Of a DNA stretch of 8,487 bases, positions 1-6,004 are shown piece by piece (positions within the stretch are counted from its first letter, which is position 1; the number at the start of each line of letters is the position of its first letter). Source of the DNA: Candidatus Uhrbacteria bacterium RIFOXYB12_FULL_58_10 (GTDB taxonomy: Bacteria; Patescibacteriota; Patescibacteriia; UBA9934; GWF2-40-263); assembly GCA_943357275.1 (NCBI GenBank), contig CALRGL010000047.1, positions 1 to 8,487 of the forward strand. Direction: 5' to 3'. The position numbers and the translations under genes are program-made. Below the pieces are notes generated by a model. It was not told where the DNA came from. It saw only the letters and a program-made list of their open reading frames with translations, and did no database searches.

Positions 1-488
1 ACATAGACCTGTTCTAGAAGAACGATCTCGCTCATCCACTTGTTCAGCTTTCCTTCAACGATCTTTTCAATGATCTCTTGAGGTTTTGCTTCGTTTTGCA
101 TTTCTGCTCGGTAAATCTCACGTTCCTTTTCAATCAGTTCTGTAGGAACTTGATCCCGTGAAACATACAACGGATCTGCAGCACTGACGTGCATAGCAAG
201 GTCATTGCAGAAGTGAATGAACGCTTCGTTGCGAGCCACGAAATCTGTTTCACATGACACTTCCACCAAAGAACCAAGCTTGCCGTTTGAGTGAACGTAG
301 GCGTGTACACGACCTTCGTTGGTTTCGCGATCGGCTTTCTTTGCTGCTTTTGCGATTCCTTTTTTACGAAGATCTTCTGCAGCCTTTTCAAGATCGCCAC
401 CCATTTCTTCAAGAGCCTTTTTAGCATCCATCATTCCAGCACCAGTTTGTGCTCGGAGTTGTGCAACTAACTTTGCGTCAACGGACAT
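1..488 (-). CDS. tsf: Elongation factor Ts (partial, C-terminus beyond the left edge)
   Basis: EF-Ts is the cytoplasmic nucleotide-exchange factor that releases GDP from EF-Tu. The gene starts with ATG at 488 and 162 complete codons are present before the window ends. The N-terminal UBA-like domain (about residues 1-50) carries [12 protein letters not shown] at 15-26, and the core carries the family signature TDFVARN at 81-87. From memory the sequence follows the short Thermus thermophilus type: LLEQ at 157-160 sits near the end of that ~196-residue form, so perhaps 35 residues are missing and the long dimerisation region of E. coli EF-Ts is probably absent. The gene lies 18 bases after rpsB with no promoter between them, so it is the second gene of an rpsB-tsf operon. 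I see no Shine-Dalgarno sequence before its ATG, so translation may be coupled or SD-independent. Confidence 0.96.
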   Translation of the reverse strand, partial: MSVDAKLVAQLRAQTGAGMMDAKKALEEMGGDLEKAAEDLRKKGIAKAAKKADRETNEGRVHAYVHSNGKLGSLVEVSCETDFVARNEAFIHFCNDLAMHVSAADPLYVSRDQVPTELIEKEREIYRAEMQNEAKPQEIIEKIVEGKLNKWMSEIVLLEQVY

Positions 489-506
489 AAGGTACGATTG
501 TTAAAA

Positions 507-1241
507 TTAATGTTTCTTTTCAATAACCGTTTTCTTATCGGCAACTGTTTTTGCTGCATGTGCTTTTCCTTCTTTCACCGCATCACAGACAAGAGAACAG
601 ATAAGATCAATGGACTTCACGGCGTCATCGTTTGATGGAATCACTTTTGTCACTCCTTGTGGATTGACGTTTGTGTCACACATCGCAATGACTTTTGTAT
701 TGGTGAAGTTTGCTTCTTGAATCGCTGTCTTTTCGTTTCGAACATCTACAACAAACATGGCTTCTGGAACACGGGTCATGTTTTCGATACCTCCAAGCTT
801 GTGTGTAATGTCAACGATTTCTCGTTCAAGCATCAATTGTTCTTTCTTGGTGTATTTCTTCAACTCACCTTTTTCTTTTTGATCTTTAAGCATTTTCAAA
901 CGCTTTACGGTTGCATTGATTTGCTTGAAGTTTGTAAGCGTTCCACCAAGCCATCGTTCTGTCACGTAAGGCATGCCACAGTTTTCTGCATACTTTTTTA
1001 CGATCGATTTTGCTTGTGTCTTTGTTCCAACAAACAAAACAACTCCACCGCGGGAAGTAACTTCTTTCACGGTTGTAAGCGCATCCTCAAGCTGTGCTTG
1101 TGTCTTTTCAAGATCGATAATATGAACACCAGATCGTGATCCGAAAATATATTCGGCCATTTTAGGGTGCCAACGAGAAACTTGGTGACCGAAATGCATT
1201 CCAGTCTTCATCATGTCCGTCAAACTAGGTAAGTTTGGCAT
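507..1241 (-). CDS. rpsB: 30S ribosomal protein S2
   Basis: S2 is a late-assembling small-subunit protein that helps recruit S1 in bacteria that have it. The 244-residue product has the family landmarks: GMHFGHQVSRWHPKM at 14-28, RWLGGTLTNF at 96-105, a coiled, lysine-rich central insertion around 115-145, and DTNVNP...IPSNDDA at 189-207. The C-terminus is a short lysine-rich tail. The length is usual for S2. The start at 1241 is chosen because MPNLPSL leads directly into the family N-terminus and AAGGA lies 9 bases upstream. A longer reading frame beginning at 1391 is excluded because that ATG lies in the -35 box of the gene's own promoter. It is followed by tsf 18 bases downstream, the classic pairing. 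Autoregulation through the structured leader is an inference. Confidence 0.97.
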   Translation of the reverse strand: MPNLPSLTDMMKTGMHFGHQVSRWHPKMAEYIFGSRSGVHIIDLEKTQAQLEDALTTVKEVTSRGGVVLFVGTKTQAKSIVKKYAENCGMPYVTERWLGGTLTNFKQINATVKRLKMLKDQKEKGELKKYTKKEQLMLEREIVDITHKLGGIENMTRVPEAMFVVDVRNEKTAIQEANFTNTKVIAMCDTNVNPQGVTKVIPSNDDAVKSIDLICSLVCDAVKEGKAHAAKTVADKKTVIEKKH

Positions 1242-1250
1242 AAGCGTTTT

Positions 1251-1255
1251 TCCTT
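1251..1255 (-). promoter_or_regulatory. Shine-Dalgarno site of rpsB
   Basis: AAGGA on the minus strand, 9 bases before the ATG at 1241. It decides the rpsB start in favour of 1241 over an in-frame ATG 50 codons upstream. Confidence 0.75.
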
Positions 1256-1284
1256 TTTTATCCTTTCTAAAAAGAGAGGAACGT

Positions 1285-1318
1285 CGATGGAAGTCATCGG
1301 GCCCAAGCAATGCTTGGG
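1285..1318 (-). promoter_or_regulatory. Two tandem hairpins in the rpsB leader
   Basis: Read on the minus strand, CCCAAG-CATTG-CTTGGG (1318-1302) is followed two bases later by CGATG-ACTTC-CATCG (1299-1285). Both stems are perfect, and both lie between the inferred transcription start near 1356 and the SD site at 1251-1255. In E. coli the rpsB leader is a target of S2 autoregulation. I infer a similar role here, but the hairpins themselves do not look like a family I can name. Confidence 0.5.
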
Positions 1319-1362
1319 AGGAACCGATTTCTTGAACCCATCTGTTGTGTATTATGGCCCGG

Positions 1363-1391
1363 AGTTTATGGGATCTACCTGCTTTTGTCAA
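1363..1391 (-). promoter_or_regulatory. Sigma70-type promoter of the rpsB-tsf operon
   Basis: TTGACA (1391-1386), 17-base spacer, TAAACT (1368-1363) on the minus strand. The -35 is a perfect consensus. The predicted start near 1356 gives a leader of about 115 nt. Confidence 0.8.
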
Positions 1392-1415
1392 TCTACGGTA
1401 GACTAGAAGTAATAA
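1385..1415 (+). promoter_or_regulatory. Possible divergent promoter of the SIMPL gene
   Basis: TTGTCA at 1385-1390 overlaps the rpsB -35 on the other strand. The best -10 candidates are AGTAAT at 1408-1413 (17-base spacer) or TAATAA at 1410-1415 (19-base spacer). Neither is a strong match, so this is tentative; no other candidate stands out before the gene at 1434. Confidence 0.3.
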
Positions 1416-1433
1416 CTTTCAAAAAACTCTTTT

Positions 1434-2219
1434 ATGAACATGGAAACAGTGTGCCCAGGACACAAAATGATTAAGCCGTTTGTCATTGTCGCTCTTGTTC
1501 TGCTTTCTGCGTTTTTAGCCGCAAAAACGTATCAATCTATTGAAGAAACCAAGGAAATTGGAAACCCAATTCCTTACGAATATTCCATTTCCGTAGAAGG
1601 AATTGGGGAAGCAACAGCTATACCTGATCTCGCAAAGTTTAACTATTCCATCGAAAGCAAGGGAGCAAACACAGCTGAATCTCAAAACAAGAATGCTTCT
1701 ATTGGAAACGCGATCATTGAACGTCTTGTAAAAGAAGGTATTGTAAAGACAGACATCAAAACCGTTAGTTACAACTCCTACCAAAACTACAACTACGATG
1801 CAAGCGGAAACGCAACTCCAAGCGATTGGACTACAAGTCAGTCCGTAGAACTCTCCATGCGAGATCTTACAAAAGCACCAGCATTATTAACTGCTCTTGG
1901 AGAACTTGGTGCGACAAATATTTCTGGACCAAACCTCATTGTAGAAAACCCAGAAACAGCGAAGAACGAAGCACGCATCCTTGCTATCAAAGATGTCAAA
2001 GCAAAAGCTCAGCAGATTGCCGACTCGTTTGGACTCGAAATCAAGTCAGTTTCTGGATACAGCGAATGGCTTGATACCCCTTACTATCCCTACGCAATGG
2101 GCGGTGGCATGATGGCAGATTCTGCAATGAAAACAGGATCAAGTCCAACCATTGAACCAGGTCAAGCAAAGGTAACCCTTCACGTCACAGCAACCTACAC
2201 ACTCAAATCTGATAACTAG
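1434..2219 (+). CDS. SIMPL (DUF541) domain protein, membrane-anchored
   Basis: The 261-residue product has a short N-terminal tail with Cys7 and His10, one hydrophobic segment at about 14-30 that should act as a signal anchor, and an extracytoplasmic SIMPL/DUF541 domain at about 50-257. Family marks are the opening strand SVEGIGEATAIPD at 53-65, the ENPETAKNEARILAIKDVKA helix at 171-190 followed by KAQQIA, and the closing PGQAKVTLHVTATYTL at 242-257. Proteins of this family include mouse SIMPL and bacterial outer-surface or periplasmic proteins such as BP26; the biochemical role in bacteria is unclear. The start is uncertain: ATG at 1434 has no SD, whereas ATG at 1467 (residue 12) is preceded by AGGA. 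I keep 1434 because a short polar tail before the anchor seems usual in related proteins. It is transcribed alone and ends in a terminator. Confidence 0.88.
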   Translation: MNMETVCPGHKMIKPFVIVALVLLSAFLAAKTYQSIEETKEIGNPIPYEYSISVEGIGEATAIPDLAKFNYSIESKGANTAESQNKNASIGNAIIERLVKEGIVKTDIKTVSYNSYQNYNYDASGNATPSDWTTSQSVELSMRDLTKAPALLTALGELGATNISGPNLIVENPETAKNEARILAIKDVKAKAQQIADSFGLEIKSVSGYSEWLDTPYYPYAMGGGMMADSAMKTGSSPTIEPGQAKVTLHVTATYTLKSDN

Positions 2220-2226
2220 TTCCAAC

Positions 2227-2251
2227 AACACCGCTTCACTGGCGGTGTTTT
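2227..2251 (+). terminator. Intrinsic terminator of the SIMPL gene
   Basis: AACACCGC (2227-2234), a 7-base loop, then GCGGTGTT (2242-2249): a perfect 8-bp stem running into TTTT at 2248-2251. It begins 7 bases after the stop codon. The T tract is short. Confidence 0.7.
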
Positions 2252-2256
2252 CAATT

Positions 2257-2291
2257 AAAAAAAACAGTGAGGAGAAGACTCTCGATCACTG
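2257..2291 (-). terminator. Intrinsic terminator of the M20 peptidase gene, containing its stop codon
   Basis: On the minus strand CAGTGA (2291-2286) pairs with TCACTG (2270-2265), with inner GAGA/TCTC pairing, and is followed by eight Ts (2264-2257). The TGA stop codon of the gene (2288-2286) is part of the left arm, so coding sequence and terminator overlap. Confidence 0.85.
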
Positions 2292-3752
2292 CTGAGAAGA
2301 AAACACGCGAGTTTGATGAGCAAGCATGCAAGCGACGCTCGCCGTCAGCTTTTTTGCATAGTCCACGTGGATGAATTCGTTTGGTCCGTGAGCATTGCTC
2401 CCAGGTCCAAGAACCCCCGTAATCATGAACTGTGCGTCTGGATACGCGTCAGACAACTGAGCCATGAAGGGAATCGTACCGCCTTCACCCATACGAACAG
2501 GCTCTTTTCCAAAGATCGCCTGACTCGTTTCACTGAGTGCATCTGTGAACCACGGCGTTTCGTCCGGACACTTCCAGGAAGGTCGACTTGTGAACGTCAG
2601 AGCTATTTTGGCTCCGAGTGGACATCCTCGATGTTTAATCGCGGACTTCACAATCCTCACCGCTGCCTGATGATCAACCATTGGAGGAATACGAATGGAA
2701 AGTTTGAGCCGCGTCCCAGTTCGAAGAACATTTCCTGCATCACAGATGAGAGGAAGTCCGTCTGCACCTGTCACAGCAAGTGATGGTCGCCAAGTTCGAT
2801 TGATGATCTGCTCCACCAACCACTCGGTTGACGTTGAAGAAGGAGGCGTGTCAACCCAAGAAAAGTGGTTGATAAACTCCATGCCAATGATCTGAGCCAC
2901 AATCCGAGCTTGCGTGTAGATCGCCTGAGGAATATCCGCATAGAGCGAATGGATCATCAGACCTGTCGCACTATCCTCGATAGCCCCAAGCAAGTGTCGA
3001 GCAATACGGAAACTGTCTGGAACGACACCTCCCGCATCTCCTGAATGCACGGCTTCCGCGAGAACTTGTACGTCGAGTGTCCCGACCAAAACACCACGAA
3101 GACTTGTGGTCAACCACAGACGATCGTACGTTCCACACCCACTGTCGAGTGCAACGATCAAGCTTGGTGTCCCAATTTTTGGACGAAGCAGATCAAGATA
3201 GAACGGCAAATCAGGACTCCCCGACTCCTCGCCTGTCTCAATCAAAATCACGGCGCGAGCATGAGGCACACCTTGCTGTTCCAGACACGTAAGAGCACAG
3301 ACCGCAGCAAAAACCGCATAGCCGTCATCCGCTCCTCCTCGTCCGTAAAGTCGATGACCTTGCTCATCGTGAAGATCGACCGCTTTCCAAGGATCAAGAC
3401 CGCGTGATGCATCCCAAGGTCCACCCTCGGGTTGCTTGTCGAGATGTCCGTAAAGCAAAACGGTTTGCTCACAGCCCCCCGTTGCCGGAATCTCCACGTA
3501 AAGCAGAGGTGTCCGATGTTTCCCCGTTTCGTCCAGGTAATGTGTAATCACCTCGATCTGCGACCCACTGGGAACATGCTTTTCGCACCAAGAACGCGCG
3601 TTTTCAAGCGCCTGACCAATGAACCCATGTTCGAACCAGTCAAGATCGAAGTCCCGACTTTTTGCCGGAATCTCGATATGACGACGAAGCGCTTCCAGAA
3701 TCTGGGTTTCCCACGAAAGAGAAACGTCGGAAATAAGCCGTTGAACGTCCAT
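2286..3752 (-). CDS. M20 family zinc metallopeptidase (dipeptidase/carnosinase type)
   Basis: M20 peptidases remove amino acids from small peptides with a two-zinc site. The 488-residue product shows the whole set of expected ligands: H103 and D105 in YGHLD, bridging D142 in GRGGADDG, general base E175 and ligand E176 in TGEESG, D203 in ALDSG, and H455 in NAHGPNE. The lid (dimerisation) domain has HSGDAGG at 236-242, as in carnosinase-like enzymes. There is no signal peptide, so it should be cytoplasmic. The length is slightly above the usual 440-480. The start has GAGGA only 3 bases upstream, which is close. The gene has its own promoter and terminator. Sampled 60-base lines are about 53-58% GC, against 28-47% in neighbouring conserved genes, which suggests a different history, possibly horizontal transfer. 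The exact substrate cannot be read from the sequence. Confidence 0.93.
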   Translation of the reverse strand: MDVQRLISDVSLSWETQILEALRRHIEIPAKSRDFDLDWFEHGFIGQALENARSWCEKHVPSGSQIEVITHYLDETGKHRTPLLYVEIPATGGCEQTVLLYGHLDKQPEGGPWDASRGLDPWKAVDLHDEQGHRLYGRGGADDGYAVFAAVCALTCLEQQGVPHARAVILIETGEESGSPDLPFYLDLLRPKIGTPSLIVALDSGCGTYDRLWLTTSLRGVLVGTLDVQVLAEAVHSGDAGGVVPDSFRIARHLLGAIEDSATGLMIHSLYADIPQAIYTQARIVAQIIGMEFINHFSWVDTPPSSTSTEWLVEQIINRTWRPSLAVTGADGLPLICDAGNVLRTGTRLKLSIRIPPMVDHQAAVRIVKSAIKHRGCPLGAKIALTFTSRPSWKCPDETPWFTDALSETSQAIFGKEPVRMGEGGTIPFMAQLSDAYPDAQFMITGVLGPGSNAHGPNEFIHVDYAKKLTASVACMLAHQTRVFSSQQ

Positions 3753-3770
3753 GATTCCTCACTTTTCTGT

Positions 3771-3795
3771 AAAAAAACAACGCTGAAAATCAGCG
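3771..3795 (-). terminator. Hairpin with T tract just before the M20 gene (terminator or 5'-end stem-loop)
   Basis: On the minus strand CGCTGA (3795-3790), loop TTT, TCAGCG (3786-3781), then TTG and seven Ts to 3771. It has the form of an intrinsic terminator but lies only 18 bases before the M20 ATG, and its left arm coincides with the start predicted from the promoter at 3801-3829. It could stop transcripts from queA or form the 5' end of the peptidase mRNA. Confidence 0.6.
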
Positions 3796-3800
3796 CCGCG

Positions 3801-3829
3801 ACTTTAGCACCAACGAGAAAATAGTTCAA
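3801..3829 (-). promoter_or_regulatory. Sigma70-type promoter of the M20 peptidase gene
   Basis: TTGAAC (3829-3824), 17-base spacer, TAAAGT (3806-3801) on the minus strand. The predicted start is near 3794, inside the hairpin at 3771-3795. Confidence 0.7.
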
Positions 3830-3835
3830 TCATCG

Positions 3836-3866
3836 AATAAAACACGTCATTCGCGAATGACGTGTT
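3836..3866 (-). terminator. Probable terminator of queA formed by the first palindrome
   Basis: On the minus strand the perfect 26-base palindrome at 3841-3866 can fold into an 11-bp stem with a CGCG loop, and it is followed by a T-rich run (TTTTATT, starting in the last stem bases and ending at 3836). It is 19 bases past the queA stop. Confidence 0.55.
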
Positions 3867-3894
3867 AAATCACGTCGTTCGCGAACTACGTGAT
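3841..3894. repeat. Two tandem, related palindromes
   Basis: Copy 1 (3841-3866) is a perfect 26-base palindrome. Copy 2 (3869-3894) is a 26-base palindrome with one mismatched pair, 3876 against 3887. Both share the core pattern CACGTC-R-TTCGCGAA and differ at only a few positions. Copy 2 overlaps the last codons of queA; the unpaired base 3887 is the A of its TAG stop. The pair may be a small interspersed repeat that has duplicated, or a tandem terminator. Confidence 0.8.
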
Positions 3895-4947
3895 AAACAT
3901 CGCATCTCCAAACGAAAAGAATCGATACTCTTTTTGAATGGCCTCTTGGTAAGCGGATAAAATGGATTCCCGACCCGCAAAGACACTCACCAAAACCAGC
4001 AACGTGGATTTTGGTAAATGAAAGTTTGTAATAAGTCCATCAATAACCCGAAACTCAAACCCAGGAGTAATAAAGATGTTTACATCTCCACTATACGCTC
4101 GAATAGTCTCCCCCCTTTCCAAGGGGGGATTAAGGGGGGTTGCCGCTGTTATCTTCGCAACGCCTTCTAGTGTTCTCACGGTTGTTGTTCCAACAGCAAT
4201 CACACGCCGTCCTTCCTGTTTTGCCAAGTTGATTGCTTGAGCTGTTTCTTCTGAAATCGAAACAAACTCACTGTGCATTTCGTGTTCTTCAATCGTTTCG
4301 GTTTTCATGGGACGAAAGGTTCCGATTCCAACATGGAGGGTTACAAACGCAAATTCAATCCCCTTCTCTTTCAGAGATTGAATTAGCTCCGGTGTAAAAT
4401 GAAACCCAGCTGTTGGTGCAGCCACGGAACCTGTTTCTTTGGCATAAACCGTTTGATACTTCTTAATATCGTCAATGTGTTCACTTACATAAGGTGGTGT
4501 TGGAATCTCCCCATGTGCATTTGCAAACTCAACAACTTCATCTGGTGATCGATCGAAATCGACCAATACAACACCATCCTCACGTTTCTCAAAAACAATC
4601 CCCTTCAACACATTTTCACCTATTCCAACGACGATCTCATCTGAAACCTGAACTTTCTTCCCAGGTCGCATCAATGTTTCCCAAATTGTTTCTGTTTTCG
4701 CTCGAAGTAAAAAAACTTCGACTCCTTTTGTTGTCTCAAGTCGTGCTCGAAACACTTTTGTATCGTTCATGACAAGTAAATCCCCTGATCGAAGTTCGCC
4801 GACGATTTCAAAAAACTGTTTATGTTGTCTTTCCCCGGTTTTTCGATCTAAAACCAAAAGCCGCGATTGATCTCGTGGCTCAACAGAATGCTGAGCAATG
4901 CGCTCAGACGGGAGATGATAATCAAAAAGACTGGTTGGTTGATTCAT
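3886..4947 (-). CDS. queA: S-adenosylmethionine:tRNA ribosyltransferase-isomerase
   Basis: QueA transfers and isomerises the ribosyl group of SAM onto 7-aminomethyl-7-deazaguanine at the tRNA wobble position, giving epoxyqueuosine. The 353-residue product matches the family throughout: SLFDYHLPSERIAQ at 6-19, MNDTKVFRARL at 60-70, AAPTAGFHFT at 176-185, LHVGIGTFRP at 204-213, NFHLPKSTLL at 308-317 and FFSFGDAMFI at 343-352, where many QueA proteins end. The start at 4947 is chosen because the family N-terminus begins there; an ATG 21 codons upstream would add an unrelated hydrophobic extension. No SD is visible. Residues about 270-280 (TPLNPPLERGE) are an extra loop encoded by a palindromic repeat, inserted between the TVRTLE segment and the SGDVNIFITPG segment. 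The TAG stop lies inside a palindrome. Confidence 0.97.
   Translation of the reverse strand: MNQPTSLFDYHLPSERIAQHSVEPRDQSRLLVLDRKTGERQHKQFFEIVGELRSGDLLVMNDTKVFRARLETTKGVEVFLLRAKTETIWETLMRPGKKVQVSDEIVVGIGENVLKGIVFEKREDGVVLVDFDRSPDEVVEFANAHGEIPTPPYVSEHIDDIKKYQTVYAKETGSVAAPTAGFHFTPELIQSLKEKGIEFAFVTLHVGIGTFRPMKTETIEEHEMHSEFVSISEETAQAINLAKQEGRRVIAVGTTTVRTLEGVAKITAATPLNPPLERGETIRAYSGDVNIFITPGFEFRVIDGLITNFHLPKSTLLVLVSVFAGRESILSAYQEAIQKEYRFFSFGDAMFIT
4110..4141. repeat. GC-rich palindromic repeat inserted in frame in queA
   Basis: Six Cs plus TT (4110-4117), a 3-base loop, then AA plus six Gs (4121-4128) form an 8-bp inverted repeat; ATTAA and a second run of six Gs plus TT follow. Read on the queA strand it encodes TPLNPPLERG. 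I recognise this nucleotide pattern and its NPPL peptide as a small interspersed repeat seen in many unrelated bacterial genomes; that is recollection, not a search result. Confidence 0.75.
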
Positions 4948-4963
4948 ACCTATTCGTTGTACT

Positions 4964-4992
4964 ATCAAACAAGAAATACAGAAAAGTTGCAA
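4964..4992 (-). promoter_or_regulatory. Possible promoter of queA
   Basis: TTGCAA (4992-4987), 17-base spacer, TTTGAT (4969-4964) on the minus strand; each box matches consensus at four of six positions. The start would lie about 10 bases before the queA ATG, giving a very short leader that fits the lack of an SD. Confidence 0.35.
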
Positions 4993-5009
4993 ACGAATTT
5001 TCGATTCCA

Positions 5010-5038
5010 TTGACGAAATCTCACTTTTCTGATATTTT
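5010..5038 (+). promoter_or_regulatory. Sigma70-type promoter of the unknown gene at 5077
   Basis: TTGACG (5010-5015), 17-base spacer, TATTTT (5033-5038). The predicted start near 5045 gives a leader of about 32 nt with a good SD. Confidence 0.7.
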
Positions 5039-5076
5039 GTGCATTCGCATGTGACCCTTAGCGAAAGGAAAACAAC

Positions 5077-5511
5077 ATGTCGAATGGATTCCGCTTAATC
5101 TTGAATCTCAAAGCGGTCGTTTTGACCGATGGCGAAGGCGAACCTTTTGGAGGTTCTTGGGGAGGCCCGACACCCAAGCCGTATCTTGTGAACTTCTGTT
5201 CTTACCTACTCCTTGCGCCCCAAGAGAATGGCGGGAGTATTCGAGGTTTTCTCAAGTCGACTCAACCGACCTTCACTCAGACACTTCGTTGCCATACGAT
5301 CGGCGAACTCGAGTTCAATGAGCACCCTCGTGCAAGTGACCGAATCCCCCGAGAAAGCGATGCCTTCTGGCCCCAGTATCGCATGCGAATGCAAGATGAC
5401 TCAGAGATCATTTTCGTTCGTGAGAATTCTTGTGAACCAGTGAGTGTGACTGAGTTTGCCACTCTGGAGGAACTCAACGCCTTCTTGGAAGAGAACGAAC
5501 ACAAACGATAA
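5077..5511 (+). CDS. Hypothetical protein, 144 residues
   Basis: I do not recognise this protein. It is very likely a real gene: it has a promoter (5010-5038), AAAGGA at 5064-5069 placed 7 bases before the ATG, and a strong terminator (5549-5585), making a complete single-gene unit. The product appears soluble, without a signal peptide or a long hydrophobic segment. A glycine/proline-rich stretch (GGSWGGPTPKP, 25-35) precedes a short hydrophobic patch (about 36-47). The middle has several charged and aromatic residues, and the C-terminus is an acidic helix (about 130-144) ending in EHKR. Cysteines at 41, 72 and 119 show no metal-binding spacing. It sits divergently from queA and in front of rpmE; neither neighbour explains it. 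A sampled line is about 50% GC, a little above the conserved genes around it. Confidence 0.8.
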   Translation: MSNGFRLILNLKAVVLTDGEGEPFGGSWGGPTPKPYLVNFCSYLLLAPQENGGSIRGFLKSTQPTFTQTLRCHTIGELEFNEHPRASDRIPRESDAFWPQYRMRMQDDSEIIFVRENSCEPVSVTEFATLEELNAFLEENEHKR

Positions 5512-5548
5512 GACCTCTGTATCCCTCTCATTTCTTCTTTTCTCTCAC

Positions 5549-5585
5549 AGAACCCAAGGAAACATCCAGGGTTCTTTTTGTTTTC
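5549..5585 (+). terminator. Intrinsic terminator of the unknown gene
   Basis: AGAACCC (5549-5555) pairs with GGGTTCT (5569-5575), with inner GGA/TCC pairing, followed by TTTTTGTTTT. Confidence 0.85.
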
Positions 5586-5594
5586 TTCAAAGAA

Positions 5595-5623
5595 TTGACA
5601 AAATACGGGCACAATGATACATT
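5595..5623 (+). promoter_or_regulatory. Sigma70-type promoter of rpmE
   Basis: TTGACA (5595-5600), 17-base spacer, TACATT (5618-5623). The predicted start near 5630 excludes an in-frame ATG at 5614 as the rpmE start. A small hairpin (GCACA 5640-5644, TGTGC 5653-5657) lies in the leader. Confidence 0.75.
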
Positions 5624-5664
5624 TCCGCCACATTATTAAGCACATATTCCCGTGTGCGCATCCT

Positions 5665-5949
5665 ATGAAAAAAGACATCCACCCAACCTATCACGCGGAC
5701 GCAAAGATTATTTGCGCTTGTGGCAAAATTCACGAAGTCGGTTCAACCATGAAAGAAATTCAAGTTGAATTGTGCTCAAGCTGCCACCCGTTCTATACTG
5801 GTAAGCAAAAGATTCTTGACACAGCTCGACGCGTTGAAAAATTTACTGCGCGAACATCTGCAAAAGCAGAGACAGCAACCGGTAAAAAGGTTAAAAAAGA
5901 AAAGCGCGACAAACAGAAGCAAGCAAAAGAAATTGCCAAAAAAGCGTAG
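5665..5949 (+). CDS. rpmE: 50S ribosomal protein L31, zinc-binding type
   Basis: L31 sits at the central protuberance and bridges the subunits. The 94-residue product has [10 protein letters not shown] at the start and four cysteines, C17, C19, C37 and C40, at the spacing of the zinc-containing (A-type) L31, with HPFYTGKQ at 41-48. The family core ends near residue 66. Beyond it is a lysine/alanine-rich tail of about 28 residues, longer than in E. coli L31 and probably RNA-binding. The start at 5665 is preferred to 5614 because it matches the family N-terminus and lies downstream of the predicted transcription start. No SD is present. It is followed by a terminator and then prfA, a conserved neighbourhood. 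Confidence 0.96.
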   Translation: MKKDIHPTYHADAKIICACGKIHEVGSTMKEIQVELCSSCHPFYTGKQKILDTARRVEKFTARTSAKAETATGKKVKKEKRDKQKQAKEIAKKA

Positions 5950-5957
5950 CAATGAAC

Positions 5958-5994
5958 AAGCGTCTTTCGAATTTGAAGGACGCTTTTTTCTTTT
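5958..5994 (+). terminator. Intrinsic terminator or attenuator between rpmE and prfA
   Basis: An 11-bp stem (5958-5968 with 5975-5985, one G-T pair) with a 6-base loop is followed by TTTTTT (5984-5989), C and TTTT. The T tract ends 10 bases before the prfA ATG. No convincing promoter lies between it and prfA. Confidence 0.85.
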
Positions 5995-6004
5995 CACCTC
6001 TTAT

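Noticed and set aside
1298..1361. CGGGCC/GGCCCG long-range pairing in the rpsB leader
   Set aside because: The upstream partner (1356-1361) lies before or at the predicted transcription start, so it is probably not in the RNA.
507..1391. rpsB extended to a 294-residue protein starting at 1391
   Set aside because: That ATG lies in the -35 box of the promoter, the extra 50 residues match nothing in S2, and 1241 has an SD.
3432..3824. 130-residue plus-strand frame opposite the M20 gene
   Set aside because: A shadow of the peptidase gene with no promoter, SD or recognisable sequence.
4948..5010. queA extended 21 codons upstream
   Set aside because: The added segment is a hydrophobic stretch absent from QueA proteins; the family N-terminus begins at 4947.
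5614..5664. rpmE start at 5614
   Set aside because: It is upstream of the predicted transcription start and inside the promoter spacer; L31 starts at 5665.
5765..6004. prfA frame open 80 codons upstream of the chosen start
   Set aside because: It overlaps rpmE out of frame and runs through the terminator; the residues are not RF1.
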